From: JAJEBT01 sp965221485
GTDB lineage: Bacteria > Pseudomonadota > Alphaproteobacteria > MPNO01 > UBA830
DNA: 64,000 nt
Assembly: GCA_965221485.1 (NCBI GenBank)
Contig: OZ244893.1
Span: forward strand, 3,658,001 to 3,722,000
Direction of reading: 5' to 3'
The notes under the pieces are model-generated. The model had not been told where the DNA came from and searched no databases. It worked only from the letters and a program-made list of their open reading frames with translations. The position numbers and the translations under genes are program-made. Of this stretch, positions 9,394-18,509 are shown in pieces; the first letter of the stretch is position 1, and each line of letters opens with the position of its first letter.

Positions 9394-10272
9394 TCATACA
9401 CTGGCGACATAATCGAGGAGCAGGCGATTGAAGGCTTCCGGGTGCTCCCGATAACTGAAATGTCCGGATTCGTTGAAGACATGCATTTCCGTTCGGGGTT
9501 CTCGATGAGCCACGATTTCATAGAGGGCAAAACCGGCTTCGATGGTCGCGGTGGGATCGTTCAATCCCCAGATTATGAAATTGGGGCGTTGGGTTCCCCT
9601 GGCCATCAACAGATCGAAGGTTTCTGATTTCTGGCGTGAATGAGCCGGTACGAACAGGGAATCAAGCAGGCCCTGGCTTGTCATCTTCTCCACGGATTCC
9701 AGATATTTCGGCAACTCCGCCACCCGGACAAGTTCATCGAGCCAGTCCTCGGTCACCACTTTCGGGTTGTAGGAATAGCGTTCCATGACCCATCGCTGGC
9801 TCTCCCGGCTGAGAAAGGGGAGTGGCGTGTCCTTGAATACGATGTGATTTCGACCCTGGCCGGGCCCGAGCGTATTCGTATCCACCATGATATTGGATTT
9901 GATCCGGGACGGATCCTCGAGCGTCATCCGGCAGGTCAGATAGGCGCCCCGCGAATGACCCACAATGTGACAGTCCTCGAGCTTCATGACCTCGAGGAAA
10001 CGGAGCGCATGGGCGACCACCCGTGCCATCGTGTAGTCGGCATCGGTCTCGGGGTTGTCCGTATAACCCTGGCCGATCTTGTCGACTGCGATGACCCGGC
10101 ACTCCCGGGCAAGCCCGTCAAAGTTGAGATTCCAGTCAGCAGCACAGTCGGCACCATGGTGGGAACCGAAATTCCCGCCATGAAACAGGACAACCGTTTC
10201 GCCCGTTCCCTTGTCGAAGTAGCGGGTTCTGATGCCGTCCACATCTATGAATTGGGCTTCGGAAAAATCCAT
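9394..10272 (-). CDS. Alpha/beta hydrolase, small paralogue 4
   Basis: This 292-residue alpha/beta hydrolase resembles the MhpC/haloperoxidase type. It has an HGGNFG oxyanion loop at 31-36, nucleophile elbow GHSRGA with S107, an acid loop WGLNDPT and a C-terminal histidine in SGHFSYREHP. It is one of four paralogues in the operon (also 10318-11196, 16310-17185, 18506-19378) that share the opening pattern ID(V/I)DG(I/V)xTRYF. With 10318-11196 it forms the pair that keeps histidine in the oxyanion loop. There is no signal peptide, so it should act in the cytoplasm on the imported substrate. The bond it cuts (ester, amide or C-C) is unknown. Confidence 0.85.
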   Translation of the reverse strand: MDFSEAQFIDVDGIRTRYFDKGTGETVVLFHGGNFGSHHGADCAADWNLNFDGLARECRVIAVDKIGQGYTDNPETDADYTMARVVAHALRFLEVMKLEDCHIVGHSRGAYLTCRMTLEDPSRIKSNIMVDTNTLGPGQGRNHIVFKDTPLPFLSRESQRWVMERYSYNPKVVTEDWLDELVRVAELPKYLESVEKMTSQGLLDSLFVPAHSRQKSETFDLLMARGTQRPNFIIWGLNDPTATIEAGFALYEIVAHREPRTEMHVFNESGHFSYREHPEAFNRLLLDYVASV

Positions 10273-10317
10273 GGCTTGGTTCCCGTTGTTGGTTGAATCG
10301 CAGGGTCGGGAGGGGTG

Positions 10318-11196
10318 TCAGGACGCCCTGATGAAACTGACGAGGACATCGTTGAACCGGCCCGGATGTTCGCGAAAACTGAAATGTCCGGCTCTGCTGA
10401 AGATCTGCCAGCGGGCACGCCGCTCTTTTTCGGCGAGGATGCGGTAAAGCTGCATCGCCTGTTCCCGGGAGACTGTCGGGTCTTCCGATCCCCAGATCTG
10501 CAGAACCGGTCGCTGGATGCCGCGCATCTGCAAAATGCGGAACATATCTTCCTTCTCGGTGAGCAGCCCGGGGAGAAACTGTGTCCATTGGTAGCCATCG
10601 ACTGTCATCTTTCGCAGGGCCTCGCGGTATTTGGGTTGCTCTGCGATCCGGACCGCAGCTGCAACCCACGCGTCGGTGACGCATTCGGGGCTGAAGGAAT
10701 AGTTTTCCAGATGCCAGCGCTGGCTTTCGGCGCCCAGAGCCGGTTCGGGCGCGTTGGCGAACACAAATTCGTTGCGGCCAATACCGGGTGCGCAACTGTT
10801 GCTGTCGACAATGGTGCAGGTGCGGACCCTTTCGGGATACTCGACGGTCAGACGACAGACCACATATCCGCCGCGGGAATGTCCGACCAGATGCGCGCTC
10901 TCGATGCCGAGGGCCTGAAGTGTGGCAGCAGCATGCTGGACAACCGCATGCATCGTGTAATCGTCATCCCGACGCGGATTGTCAGTAAACCCCTGTCCCA
11001 ATCTGTCGATGGCGAACACCCGGCATTGCCTGGCCAGTCCCTCGAAGTTGAGGTCCCAGTCTTCCGAGGAAAGGGCCGTCGTTCCTGATCCGCAACTGCC
11101 GCCATGAAACAGAACGACCGGCTCACCGTCCCCCTTGACGAAATAGCGGGTCCTGACGCCGTTGACATCAATGAAGCTTTCGTCGGTCATTGCCAT
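10318..11196 (-). CDS. Alpha/beta hydrolase, small paralogue 3
   Basis: This 292-residue hydrolase starts at ATG 11196 (MAMTDESFID), with AAAGG 9 bases upstream; the longer frame reading up to 11355 would run into the permease gene and lacks family resemblance there. It has HGG at 31-33, nucleophile S107 in GHSRGG, acid loop WGSEDPT and histidine in AGHFSFREHP. It is closest in layout to the next gene downstream (9394-10272), and both have S107. It follows the permease pair of the ABC importer, placing hydrolysis directly after uptake. Specificity is unknown. Confidence 0.85.
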   Translation of the reverse strand: MAMTDESFIDVNGVRTRYFVKGDGEPVVLFHGGSCGSGTTALSSEDWDLNFEGLARQCRVFAIDRLGQGFTDNPRRDDDYTMHAVVQHAAATLQALGIESAHLVGHSRGGYVVCRLTVEYPERVRTCTIVDSNSCAPGIGRNEFVFANAPEPALGAESQRWHLENYSFSPECVTDAWVAAAVRIAEQPKYREALRKMTVDGYQWTQFLPGLLTEKEDMFRILQMRGIQRPVLQIWGSEDPTVSREQAMQLYRILAEKERRARWQIFSRAGHFSFREHPGRFNDVLVSFIRAS

Positions 11197-11231
11197 ATGA
11201 TTTTGCCTTTCATGGATTGTCGTGACGGAGG

Positions 11232-12155
11232 TCAGCTGATGCCCATGCCCGTTCGCTTCAGCCGCGGGTCCAGTATGTCGCGCAAGGCATCTCCCAGCAG
11301 ATTGATGCCAAGAACGGTGACGAAGATGCACATGCCCGGGAAAAACGCGAGCCACCAGGAGGTGCTGATATGTTCGCGCCCGTCAGCCAGCATGCTTCCC
11401 CAGGTCGGGATTTCCGGAGGCACACCCAGACCGAGAAAGCTCAGACTGGCTTCCGAGATGATTGCAGAGGCCATGGCAAAGGTACCGATGACCATGGCGG
11501 CCTGCAGAAGGTTGGGCAGGACATGCCTGCCGATGATCCTTCCGTGGGTCGCACCCAGGGAGCGGGCTGCGGTCACGAAGTCCCGGGTTCGAAGTGACAG
11601 GGTCTGACCGCGAGCGACACGGCAATAGGGAATCCACCTCTGGGCAACCAGAGCGATAATGAGGATACCCAGCCCCTGGCCAAGAAACGCAAGAATGGCA
11701 ATCGCCAGCAGCAGAGGAGGAAATGCCCAAACCACCTCGACCGCTTTCTGGATCACGAAGTCGGTGCGGGAACCGAAATAACCGGATATGGCGCCAAACC
11801 CGACGCCAATGACTCCGGAAATCAGAACCACCGTAGCCGCGATTACGAGGGAAACCCTGGCCCCGTAAATGATGCGGCTCAGAATGTCGCGGCCGACATG
11901 ATCGGTGCCGAGAAAGTATTGACCGGAAAAGTATTGGGGCGCCTGAAGGGATGCCAGGAGATCCTGATAATTGGGATCCTGCGGGGCGATCCAGGGCGCA
12001 AACGCGCCGACGAGGATCAGAGCAAGAACAATCGTTCCGCCAAGCGCCACCTTCACCTTCAGCCACTGCCGGTATCGGCGCAACACCGCCTGCCACCAGC
12101 GCCGAAGGGCGCGCTCTGCGCTAGTCGAAGCGTATTCTCGGGTCGATGGCACCAT
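11232..12155 (-). CDS. Oligopeptide-type ABC transporter permease, DppC-like
   Basis: This inner-membrane permease of the peptide/nickel/opine ABC family has 307 residues. It has the DppC/OppC N-terminal pattern, with one membrane segment (residues about 35-55) before a soluble stretch containing LGTDHVGRDILSR, then five further segments. The EAA loop that docks the ATPase is near AARSLGATHGRIIGRHVLPN. Its start overlaps the DppB-like gene by 35 bases. With the DppB-like partner, two ATPases and the binding protein it makes a complete importer. Members of this family carry peptides, glycosides, opines and other bulky solutes, so the ligand is open. Confidence 0.92.
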   Translation of the reverse strand: MVPSTREYASTSAERALRRWWQAVLRRYRQWLKVKVALGGTIVLALILVGAFAPWIAPQDPNYQDLLASLQAPQYFSGQYFLGTDHVGRDILSRIIYGARVSLVIAATVVLISGVIGVGFGAISGYFGSRTDFVIQKAVEVVWAFPPLLLAIAILAFLGQGLGILIIALVAQRWIPYCRVARGQTLSLRTRDFVTAARSLGATHGRIIGRHVLPNLLQAAMVIGTFAMASAIISEASLSFLGLGVPPEIPTWGSMLADGREHISTSWWLAFFPGMCIFVTVLGINLLGDALRDILDPRLKRTGMGIS

Positions 12156-13125
12156 AGCTGATATCGATTAGGAAATTTACGGTTACGAAAAGCATGGTGT
12201 AGGCAAGAACAACCCCTGTGATCAGGGGGTAGTCGCGGGTACTGAGCCCGTTGATGAGGAGGTTGCCGATGCCCGGCCATGCAAACACTGTTTCAACGAT
12301 GATCGATCCGGATAGAAGCGTGCCGAGTTCCAGCCCCACCACCGTGATGATCGTAATCAACGCATTGCGAACCACATGCCGCCACAACACAACTCTGGAA
12401 TTCAGACCCTTGGCCCGTGCGGTTGTGACGAACTCTTCATGGGTGACGTCGAGGATCGCCGATCGCGTGACTCGCATCAGGATGCCCAGCATGTTCACGC
12501 CCAGTGTGACCGCCGGCATGATGATATAGGAAAGCGCATCCCAGCAGCCTTTCCAGTTGCCATGGAGGATGCTGTCGAGAACATAGAAACCGGTGATCGG
12601 GTCCTCGGCGATCCCGTAGGTTTCCCGGCCTGCCGATGGCAGGAGATTGAAATAGCCTGCCACCACGAGAATCAGCATGATTCCCATCCAGAAGCTCGGC
12701 ATGCTGATTCCGAAGAATCCGAATACAGATCCGAAATTGTCGATCCAGGAATTCGGCCGGGCCCCGGCCCAGACGCCAAGGGGTACACCGATAATCACTG
12801 CGAACAGGGTGGCAAAGAAGGCCAGTTCCAGCGTGGCAGGAAATCGCTGAATGAGCAGAGCACTCACCGACTCCTTGTAGCGAAACGATTGGCCGAAATC
12901 ACCCTGAACGGCGGAGTAGAGAAAGTTGAGGTACTGTTCGTGAAAAGGCTTGTCCAGGCCCCAGCGCGCCCGTGCTTCCTGTATGTCCTCGTGGGTAGCC
13001 TCTTCCGGGAGCAGGATGTCTGCCGGGTCGCCGGGCGCCATCTGCAAAAGGCCGAACACCAAAAGGGTGATCAGCAGCAGGACAGGGATCGTGCCGATCA
13101 CCCGTTTGATCGTGTAACTCAGCAT
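12121..13125 (-). CDS. Oligopeptide-type ABC transporter permease, DppB-like
   Basis: This 334-residue permease starts MLSYTIKRVIGTIPVLLLITLL, the usual DppB opening with a first membrane segment at 8-30. It then has the periplasmic part, five more segments and an EAA loop TARAKGLNSRVVLWRHVVRN. It is paired with the DppC-like gene through a 35-base overlap. Upstream, two strong inverted repeats (13128-13152 and 13165-13206) separate it from the binding-protein gene. These probably lower permease expression relative to the binding protein. Confidence 0.92.
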   Translation of the reverse strand: MLSYTIKRVIGTIPVLLLITLLVFGLLQMAPGDPADILLPEEATHEDIQEARARWGLDKPFHEQYLNFLYSAVQGDFGQSFRYKESVSALLIQRFPATLELAFFATLFAVIIGVPLGVWAGARPNSWIDNFGSVFGFFGISMPSFWMGIMLILVVAGYFNLLPSAGRETYGIAEDPITGFYVLDSILHGNWKGCWDALSYIIMPAVTLGVNMLGILMRVTRSAILDVTHEEFVTTARAKGLNSRVVLWRHVVRNALITIITVVGLELGTLLSGSIIVETVFAWPGIGNLLINGLSTRDYPLITGVVLAYTMLFVTVNFLIDISYGAIDPRIRFD

Positions 13126-13127
13126 TG

Positions 13128-13206
13128 CCTTGCAGTTCCCTGCCCTGCAAGGCTCCGGGAAAGGGCGTGCGCCGCCTCAGAGATCAAGCCGGCTCCCGGC
13201 GCACGC
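13128..13206 (-). promoter_or_regulatory. Two intercistronic stem-loops after the binding-protein gene
   Basis: Two perfect inverted repeats fill the 95-base gap between the binding-protein stop and the DppB-like start. One is an 8-bp stem (CCTTGCAG / CTGCAAGG, 13128-13135 with 13145-13152). The other is a 9-bp GC-rich stem (GCGTGCGCC / GGCGCACGC, 13165-13173 with 13198-13206). Neither is followed by a U-tract on the transcribed strand. They are more likely mRNA-stabilising or processing hairpins that give excess binding protein than terminators. Confidence 0.6.
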
Positions 13207-13220
13207 TTCATCCGATCCGT

Positions 13221-14738
13221 TCAATTCCTGATCGAGGCGGTGCTGATATAGGGCCGACCATGCGGGAACGGCGTGAAGTCCACATTGTTGGCGATGCCAT
13301 ACTGCAAGGTGTGTGTCCACATGAAACAGGCGGGGGCTTCTTCCGTGAGGACTGACATGGCCTTGCGAAGTGTGGCAATTCGTTCCTCCGGATTGAACGC
13401 TGCGCGTTCGGCCTGCATCAGCGCGTCAAAACGTTGACTTGAATACTTGATTCGGGGTGAGACATCGGTTTCGAAATACTGGGACAAGGCTGGCCCCGGA
13501 TCGATCACAGAACCGCGGCCCTGGTAGAAGAAGGGCACCTTCCCCTTGCGAACGTTGGCCCACTGGGTCACCCACTCCGGGGTATGAAGCCGGGCCTTGA
13601 TGCCGGCCGCGGCGAGCATCGGAACCATGGCCTGGGTAATCTGCTTGTCATTTACATACCGGTTCACGGGCGTGTAGAGATCGACCTCGACGCCATCCGG
13701 GAAGCCGGCTTCCGCAACCAGTTGCTTTGCCCTGGCAGGATCGTAGGCATAGCGCGGCTGGTGCGCGGGGTCATAGGCATACTGGCCGGGGCCGATGGGA
13801 CCGTGGAGAATCCGGGCTTGCCCCTTCAGGAGCGCCTTGACAATCCCTTCGCGATTGATGGCATGGCAGACGGCCTGGCGCAGCTTCATGTTGTCCCAGG
13901 GCTTCATCGCCGGATTCATGGCCAGGAACATGATTTCAACCGAACTGGTTGGAACCAGCCGGGCGTTCGCGGCTTTCTCGACACGCGGCAGAAGGTGCGG
14001 GGGAATAAACTGTGCAATCTGGATTTCTCCGTTGAGCAACGCCGTCACGCGCTGTTCGGCCTCAACCATCTTGCGGACAATAACAATGTCAGGCGCGTCA
14101 GGCCTGGCGAACGGGTTGCCGGGGTCCTTTTCGAGCACCATCCGGTTACCGATTACGAATTCCTTCAGCTTGTAGGGTCCCGCGCCGTAGGGATGGTTCT
14201 TGTCTGCATCCTTGGCGCCATACTTGTCATACGTGTCCTTGCTTGAGATCGCCCACAGGTCGCATATGTAGCTCAGCAGCGACGAGGTGGGTTTGTGTGT
14301 GGTCATTTTTACCGTATGGCTGTCGAGCGCCTCGACCTTGCTGATCTTGCGCGCGGAATTCTGCTTCTGACTGCTTTCCGGGTCCTTGCTCATCCGGAAA
14401 AAGGAGTGGACAACGTCCTTGGCTGTCAGCGGACTGCCATTGTGGAATTTCATGCCCTTCTTCAGGTGAAAAACCCAGGTGTTCTCGTCCGTGGTTTCCC
14501 ACTTGCTCGCGAGGTGACCAACATAGGTGCCTTTCCCGAAATCGTAGCGGCACAGTTGGCCATAGATCTCCCCCCACAGCCCGTAAAGATGCGACGCACT
14601 GTCGCCATAGGGGTTGACCGTGCTCAGGTTGGACGTAATCCCGACCGCGAGCCTGGTTTCTGCGGTTGCCGGCCCTGTGGTAACTATCGCGGCGGTTGCT
14701 GCTGCGGCACCGAGACTGATCAATCGCAATGTCTTCAT
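13221..14738 (-). CDS. Oligopeptide-type ABC transporter substrate-binding protein
   Basis: This periplasmic binding protein of family SBP_bac_5 has 505 residues. A Sec signal peptide covers about residues 1-26, with cleavage after ATA. It then shows the family core: LAVGITSNLSTVNPY, LASKWETTDENTWVFHLKKG, F-HNGSPLTAKDV and the later PYGAGPYKL. No lipobox cysteine is present, so it is soluble. It is the ligand-choosing part of the importer encoded here. The preceding gene (14893-16203) is a large alpha/beta hydrolase, and the permeases follow after a hairpin-rich gap. Family certain, ligand unknown. Confidence 0.93.
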   Translation of the reverse strand: MKTLRLISLGAAAATAAIVTTGPATAETRLAVGITSNLSTVNPYGDSASHLYGLWGEIYGQLCRYDFGKGTYVGHLASKWETTDENTWVFHLKKGMKFHNGSPLTAKDVVHSFFRMSKDPESSQKQNSARKISKVEALDSHTVKMTTHKPTSSLLSYICDLWAISSKDTYDKYGAKDADKNHPYGAGPYKLKEFVIGNRMVLEKDPGNPFARPDAPDIVIVRKMVEAEQRVTALLNGEIQIAQFIPPHLLPRVEKAANARLVPTSSVEIMFLAMNPAMKPWDNMKLRQAVCHAINREGIVKALLKGQARILHGPIGPGQYAYDPAHQPRYAYDPARAKQLVAEAGFPDGVEVDLYTPVNRYVNDKQITQAMVPMLAAAGIKARLHTPEWVTQWANVRKGKVPFFYQGRGSVIDPGPALSQYFETDVSPRIKYSSQRFDALMQAERAAFNPEERIATLRKAMSVLTEEAPACFMWTHTLQYGIANNVDFTPFPHGRPYISTASIRN

Positions 14739-14892
14739 TTCTGGTCTCCTCTGGCTCCTCGTTCTCGAAAGGCGGCAGGATGCCGGTCCCGGTTTATGAT
14801 TTTCTCGGCGACTTCACCCCGACCCGGCAGGCCGGTGATATCGCTTCTTTTTGTGATTTCTGCCCGGTGGCAGATCCTCCGGCCGTTTCATT

Positions 14893-16203
14893 TCATACAA
14901 GATAGTACCCATCCCTGACCGCTTGGCAAACGATATCCACGGCAGGCGGACTGAGACCCATTGGCAGTCCTTTCTCCGGCCGCCAGTAGGAATGCACCCC
15001 GGTACCGAACTCGACAATCCGGACCCTGGGTGGCGGATCGATTTTCTGCAGCATGGGAAGCATTGTTTCGTAATATTTTTCCGGGGTGTGATCGCGGCTG
15101 TACCGGTTGATGATGTAGAGCAAGGGCGGCACCGGCTTGACGCCTTCACCGCTCAGCGGCCGCCCCATGCCCACATAGTGATCAATCAGCTGCTGCTTCT
15201 GCGTTTCTGGCAGACCCAGCCGGTCCGCGGTCACCGAGGCGGCTTCCGTGAGCGCCGGAATCGCGTGGATGTGAAAATAATACTCGGCCTTTATCTGCGG
15301 AAACCGCCGCACCTCCTCCCACATTTCGAAAATTTCCTCCATGACCCATGGCAGCCGCATCAGCGGTTCTCCGCCCTCCTGTAACAGGAGTTCCGCTCCC
15401 CTGTAGCGGGCGAGTTCACGCCAGTTCCGGACCAGAAGATCGTTGAATGGATTGGGCCAGTCATGCCCCGTCATGGCATGAAAGATATAGGCGAAAGTCG
15501 AGTTTTCGATGCCTGCCATACCGACGATGTTCTCCACCCGTTGAAGAATCATGTGGGAAAAGGGGCCGCCGGTGGAGTGCCCGTGGGTGTAGACGGAATA
15601 CTCCGGGACCGGGAAATAGCGCTTGCAGAGATCCTTCATTGCCGCTTCGAGCGCGAGAGGCCATGCCGCCATCCGGTTGTAAAACGTGGTGCCCGGCCGT
15701 GCCCGGGCGTATGTCCGGGTTCCGTAGATGTTCCGATGGGAGTTCTCTTCGACAATGTCGTACTGTCCACGATCAATAACTTCTCCGGCCTTCCAGAGAG
15801 GGGTTCTCAGGCTGCCGTCCGCATGCCTCGTGTCGCCAGGCCAGTCGCGCGAGGCGTCGGGCAGGTAAAGCCGGCCGGGAAAGGTCATGCTGACAACCTT
15901 GAAGCCGCGTTTTCGGGCGAGAATGCGCGCGTAGGACTCGATGGAACGCCAGTCGCTGGCTCCTCCATGGGTCATCAGCATTCCGGACCGGCGCCCGTCC
16001 GCCGAGACATGAGCCTCGCCGATCCGTACCGGTTCGTAGATCATCGCGCCGATGTCCCAGCTCATGCCTGCAGCCTCGATCGTGAACACATCCTCGTATT
16101 CGTGGATGTCGATATCGGGCTCGGCGAGGACGCGCTGCGAAATATCGACCAGCTCGTCTCTTGAAACGATGGTTCTTTCCCGGGACTCCGTCAGTCGTGT
16201 CAT
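14893..16203 (-). CDS. Large alpha/beta hydrolase-fold protein, paralogue B
   Basis: This 436-residue protein starts at ATG 16203 (MTRLTESRER), with AAGGA 9 bases upstream; the longer frame to 16428 overlaps the neighbouring hydrolase gene. I read it as an alpha/beta hydrolase from THGGASDW (78-85, oxyanion loop), nucleophile elbow GHSTGG with S210, and a late histidine H404 in GTGVHSYW. It aligns end to end with the 439-residue protein at 17190-18509, with S210 and H404 at identical positions. I do not recognise a characterised family with this length and the conserved RLYLPD-SRDWPGDT block. It probably hydrolyses the imported compound or an analogue. Confidence 0.75.
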   Translation of the reverse strand: MTRLTESRERTIVSRDELVDISQRVLAEPDIDIHEYEDVFTIEAAGMSWDIGAMIYEPVRIGEAHVSADGRRSGMLMTHGGASDWRSIESYARILARKRGFKVVSMTFPGRLYLPDASRDWPGDTRHADGSLRTPLWKAGEVIDRGQYDIVEENSHRNIYGTRTYARARPGTTFYNRMAAWPLALEAAMKDLCKRYFPVPEYSVYTHGHSTGGPFSHMILQRVENIVGMAGIENSTFAYIFHAMTGHDWPNPFNDLLVRNWRELARYRGAELLLQEGGEPLMRLPWVMEEIFEMWEEVRRFPQIKAEYYFHIHAIPALTEAASVTADRLGLPETQKQQLIDHYVGMGRPLSGEGVKPVPPLLYIINRYSRDHTPEKYYETMLPMLQKIDPPPRVRIVEFGTGVHSYWRPEKGLPMGLSPPAVDIVCQAVRDGYYLV

Positions 16204-16309
16204 GGCTGCAGGTCCTTGCTTGCCGAAGCCAGAGGTTGCAGGCGGCCAATGGGCTGCGCGGTCGTGACGTTCCGATCGCCGCCTGTACTGTATCCCGGCA
16301 ACATCCTTG

Positions 16310-17185
16310 TCACAGGGCCTGGATGAAGCCACGCAGCATTTCGTTGAAGATCCGGGGCTGCTCCCGGAAGGAGTGGTGGCCGGCCCGGTTAATGATCTGA
16401 AGCTGGCTTCGCCGCTCCTTTTTTGCAATCAGGTCAAACAGGGCGTATCCCTGCTCAAGGGGGGCCGTCGGGTCATTGAGACCCCAGAGGATCTGGGTAG
16501 GCCGCCCCATTCCCCGGTCCCTGAGCCAGGCGAACATCTCCGACTTGTCCTTGGCGAGGCCCGGCAGGAAGAGTTTGGTCCTGAGCTGTTCATCTTCCAT
16601 TTTTTGCACTGATTCCTTGTACTTGGGGAGCGCCGCAACCTCCAGGGCGGCGTCCAGAAAGGAATCCGTGATGTGTTCCACGCTGTAGGCGTAATGCTCA
16701 TAGATCCACTTCTGGCATTCCCGACCAAGAGCGGGCCGGGGAGCACCGGAATGCACGACATCGTTGAGGCCCCGGCCCGGCGCACAGCTATTGCTGTCGA
16801 TGATGGTGCAGGAGGCCACCAGTTCCGGCTCTTCAAGCGTCAACCGGCACACCAGATATCCACCCCGCGAATGACCGGCAAGATGAACCTGGCTGAGGCC
16901 CAGCGCGTGGATGAAACCCTTGGCGTGCTGGACCGCTGCGTTCATCGTATAGTCGTCATTTGGCGGATTGCCGGTATGACCCTGTCCGAGCTTGTCAAAC
17001 GCAACCACGCGGAAGTCCCTGGCGAGCGTGTCGAAGTTGCGGTCCCAGACGATTGCGCTTGAGGCAGCCTCTGGAGATCCGAAGTTTCCGCCAAACACGA
17101 GCACAAGGGGCGGTCCTGCTCCCTGCTCGAAATAGCGTGTGCTCACACCGTCTACGTCGATCCATTTCGCTTCCGTCATCGGCAT
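16310..17185 (-). CDS. Alpha/beta hydrolase, small paralogue 2
   Basis: This 291-residue member of the four-paralogue set has nucleophile S106 in GHSRGG, acid loop WGLNDPT and histidine in AGHHSFREQP. The oxyanion loop reads FGGNFG instead of HGG, a change shared in kind (YGG) only with the paralogue at 18506-19378. These two are the ones that each stand directly before a large hydrolase gene, so enzyme pairs may have been duplicated together. It lies 4 bases after the 439-residue protein gene in the same operon. Cytoplasmic; substrate unknown. Confidence 0.85.
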   Translation of the reverse strand: MPMTEAKWIDVDGVSTRYFEQGAGPPLVLVFGGNFGSPEAASSAIVWDRNFDTLARDFRVVAFDKLGQGHTGNPPNDDYTMNAAVQHAKGFIHALGLSQVHLAGHSRGGYLVCRLTLEEPELVASCTIIDSNSCAPGRGLNDVVHSGAPRPALGRECQKWIYEHYAYSVEHITDSFLDAALEVAALPKYKESVQKMEDEQLRTKLFLPGLAKDKSEMFAWLRDRGMGRPTQILWGLNDPTAPLEQGYALFDLIAKKERRSQLQIINRAGHHSFREQPRIFNEMLRGFIQAL

Positions 17186-17189
17186 CTTT

Positions 17190-18509
17190 TCATCTCTCCT
17201 TCACAACGAAGTAGCCGCCGGTTATGGCATCCCGCCAGAGCAGGATGACGGCCGGGAGAATTCCCATCGGCAGGCCCTTCTCGGGCGCCCAATAGGAGTG
17301 GAGCCCTGCACCAAACCGCACGATCCGGATTTTCGGCGCGGGTGTCATTGCCTCGTATGCCGGTACCACGATGTCCCTGTATTTCTCGTAGGTATGATCA
17401 CGGCTGTAGGCGGTGATGCCGAGCAACAGCGGTGGGACCGGTCGCACGTCTGTCCCGCTCAATTCCTGGCCCATCCCGATATAGTGTTCAACGAGTTCAT
17501 CAGTAGCTGCGACTCCCAGCCGAAGGCGTTCCGCCGTTGCGCGGGCCGCTGCCTCGAGTGCCGGTGCAGAAGCGTAATGAATGATGTACTCTGCCTTGAA
17601 CTGGGGGTAACGGGTCGAGTTTCCCCATTCGTCAAGGACATCTTCCATCAGTGCCGCCAGACTCAGGAGGGCGCGGGGACCGTCCTGCTTCAGGGCCTCG
17701 GCACCGCGGTAGCGGGCAATCTCCCTCCAGTTCCGGATCAGAAGATCGTTGAACGGTCCTTTCCACACGATCCCGGCCATGCGCTGGTAAATATATCCGA
17801 AAGGCGAATTCTCGATGCCAATGACACCGGCGATGTTCTTCACCCGTTGACTGAGCATATTGACGAAGGGGCCACCGGTAGAATGCCCGTGAAGGTAGAT
17901 TGAATAGGTCGTATCCGGAAAGAAGGTCCGGCACGCCTGCTTCATTGCAGTCTCGAATGCAAGAGGCCATGAGGCCATGCGGGCGTGGAATCGGGTTCCC
18001 GGCCTGGCACGTGCGCAGGTCCGGATCCCGTGCCGTGCCCTCATGGAACGGTCATGTACGACCTCATATTCGTCGCGTGCCACGGCCTCCCCCTGTTTCC
18101 AGATGGGTGTGCGCACGCTGCCGTCGGACCTGATCGTGTCACCCGGCCAGTCACGGGACGGATCCGGCAGATAGAGCCGCCCGGGATAGGTCATGACGAC
18201 GACGTGGAAGCCAAGTTTTCCGGTCAGCAATCGTGCGAGCGTTTCAAGGCTGCGCCAGTCGCTGGCCCCGCCATGGGTCATGAAGACACCCACCTTGCGG
18301 CCATCTGACCCGGACGGAATCGCGGTTTCGTCATGCGGCCGATAGGACATGCAACCGACATCCCATTCGAGCCCGGCGGCATTCAGTTCCAGCAGCGTTT
18401 CCGCTTCCGAAAACGGGATGTCCGGAAGGTCGAGAACATCCCTTGACTGACATTCGATCTCTGTTCGGCTGATCTGGTCCGGCGGCACGTAGGCCGCAGC
18501 CCCTCTCAA
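17190..18509 (-). CDS. Large alpha/beta hydrolase-fold protein, paralogue A
   Basis: This 439-residue protein is a full-length paralogue of 14893-16203, with THGGASDW at 78-85, S210 in GHSTGG and H404 in GLHSYW. The likely start is TTG at 18509, with GGAG about 6 bases upstream; the TTG overlaps the stop of the preceding hydrolase as TTGA, which implies coupled translation. A GTG at 18488 is the alternative. The conserved RLYLPDPSRDWPGDT block follows the second core strand. Both paralogues were kept intact, which argues for distinct substrates or for two halves of one substrate. Confidence 0.75.
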   Translation of the reverse strand: MRGAAAYVPPDQISRTEIECQSRDVLDLPDIPFSEAETLLELNAAGLEWDVGCMSYRPHDETAIPSGSDGRKVGVFMTHGGASDWRSLETLARLLTGKLGFHVVVMTYPGRLYLPDPSRDWPGDTIRSDGSVRTPIWKQGEAVARDEYEVVHDRSMRARHGIRTCARARPGTRFHARMASWPLAFETAMKQACRTFFPDTTYSIYLHGHSTGGPFVNMLSQRVKNIAGVIGIENSPFGYIYQRMAGIVWKGPFNDLLIRNWREIARYRGAEALKQDGPRALLSLAALMEDVLDEWGNSTRYPQFKAEYIIHYASAPALEAAARATAERLRLGVAATDELVEHYIGMGQELSGTDVRPVPPLLLGITAYSRDHTYEKYRDIVVPAYEAMTPAPKIRIVRFGAGLHSYWAPEKGLPMGILPAVILLWRDAITGGYFVVKER

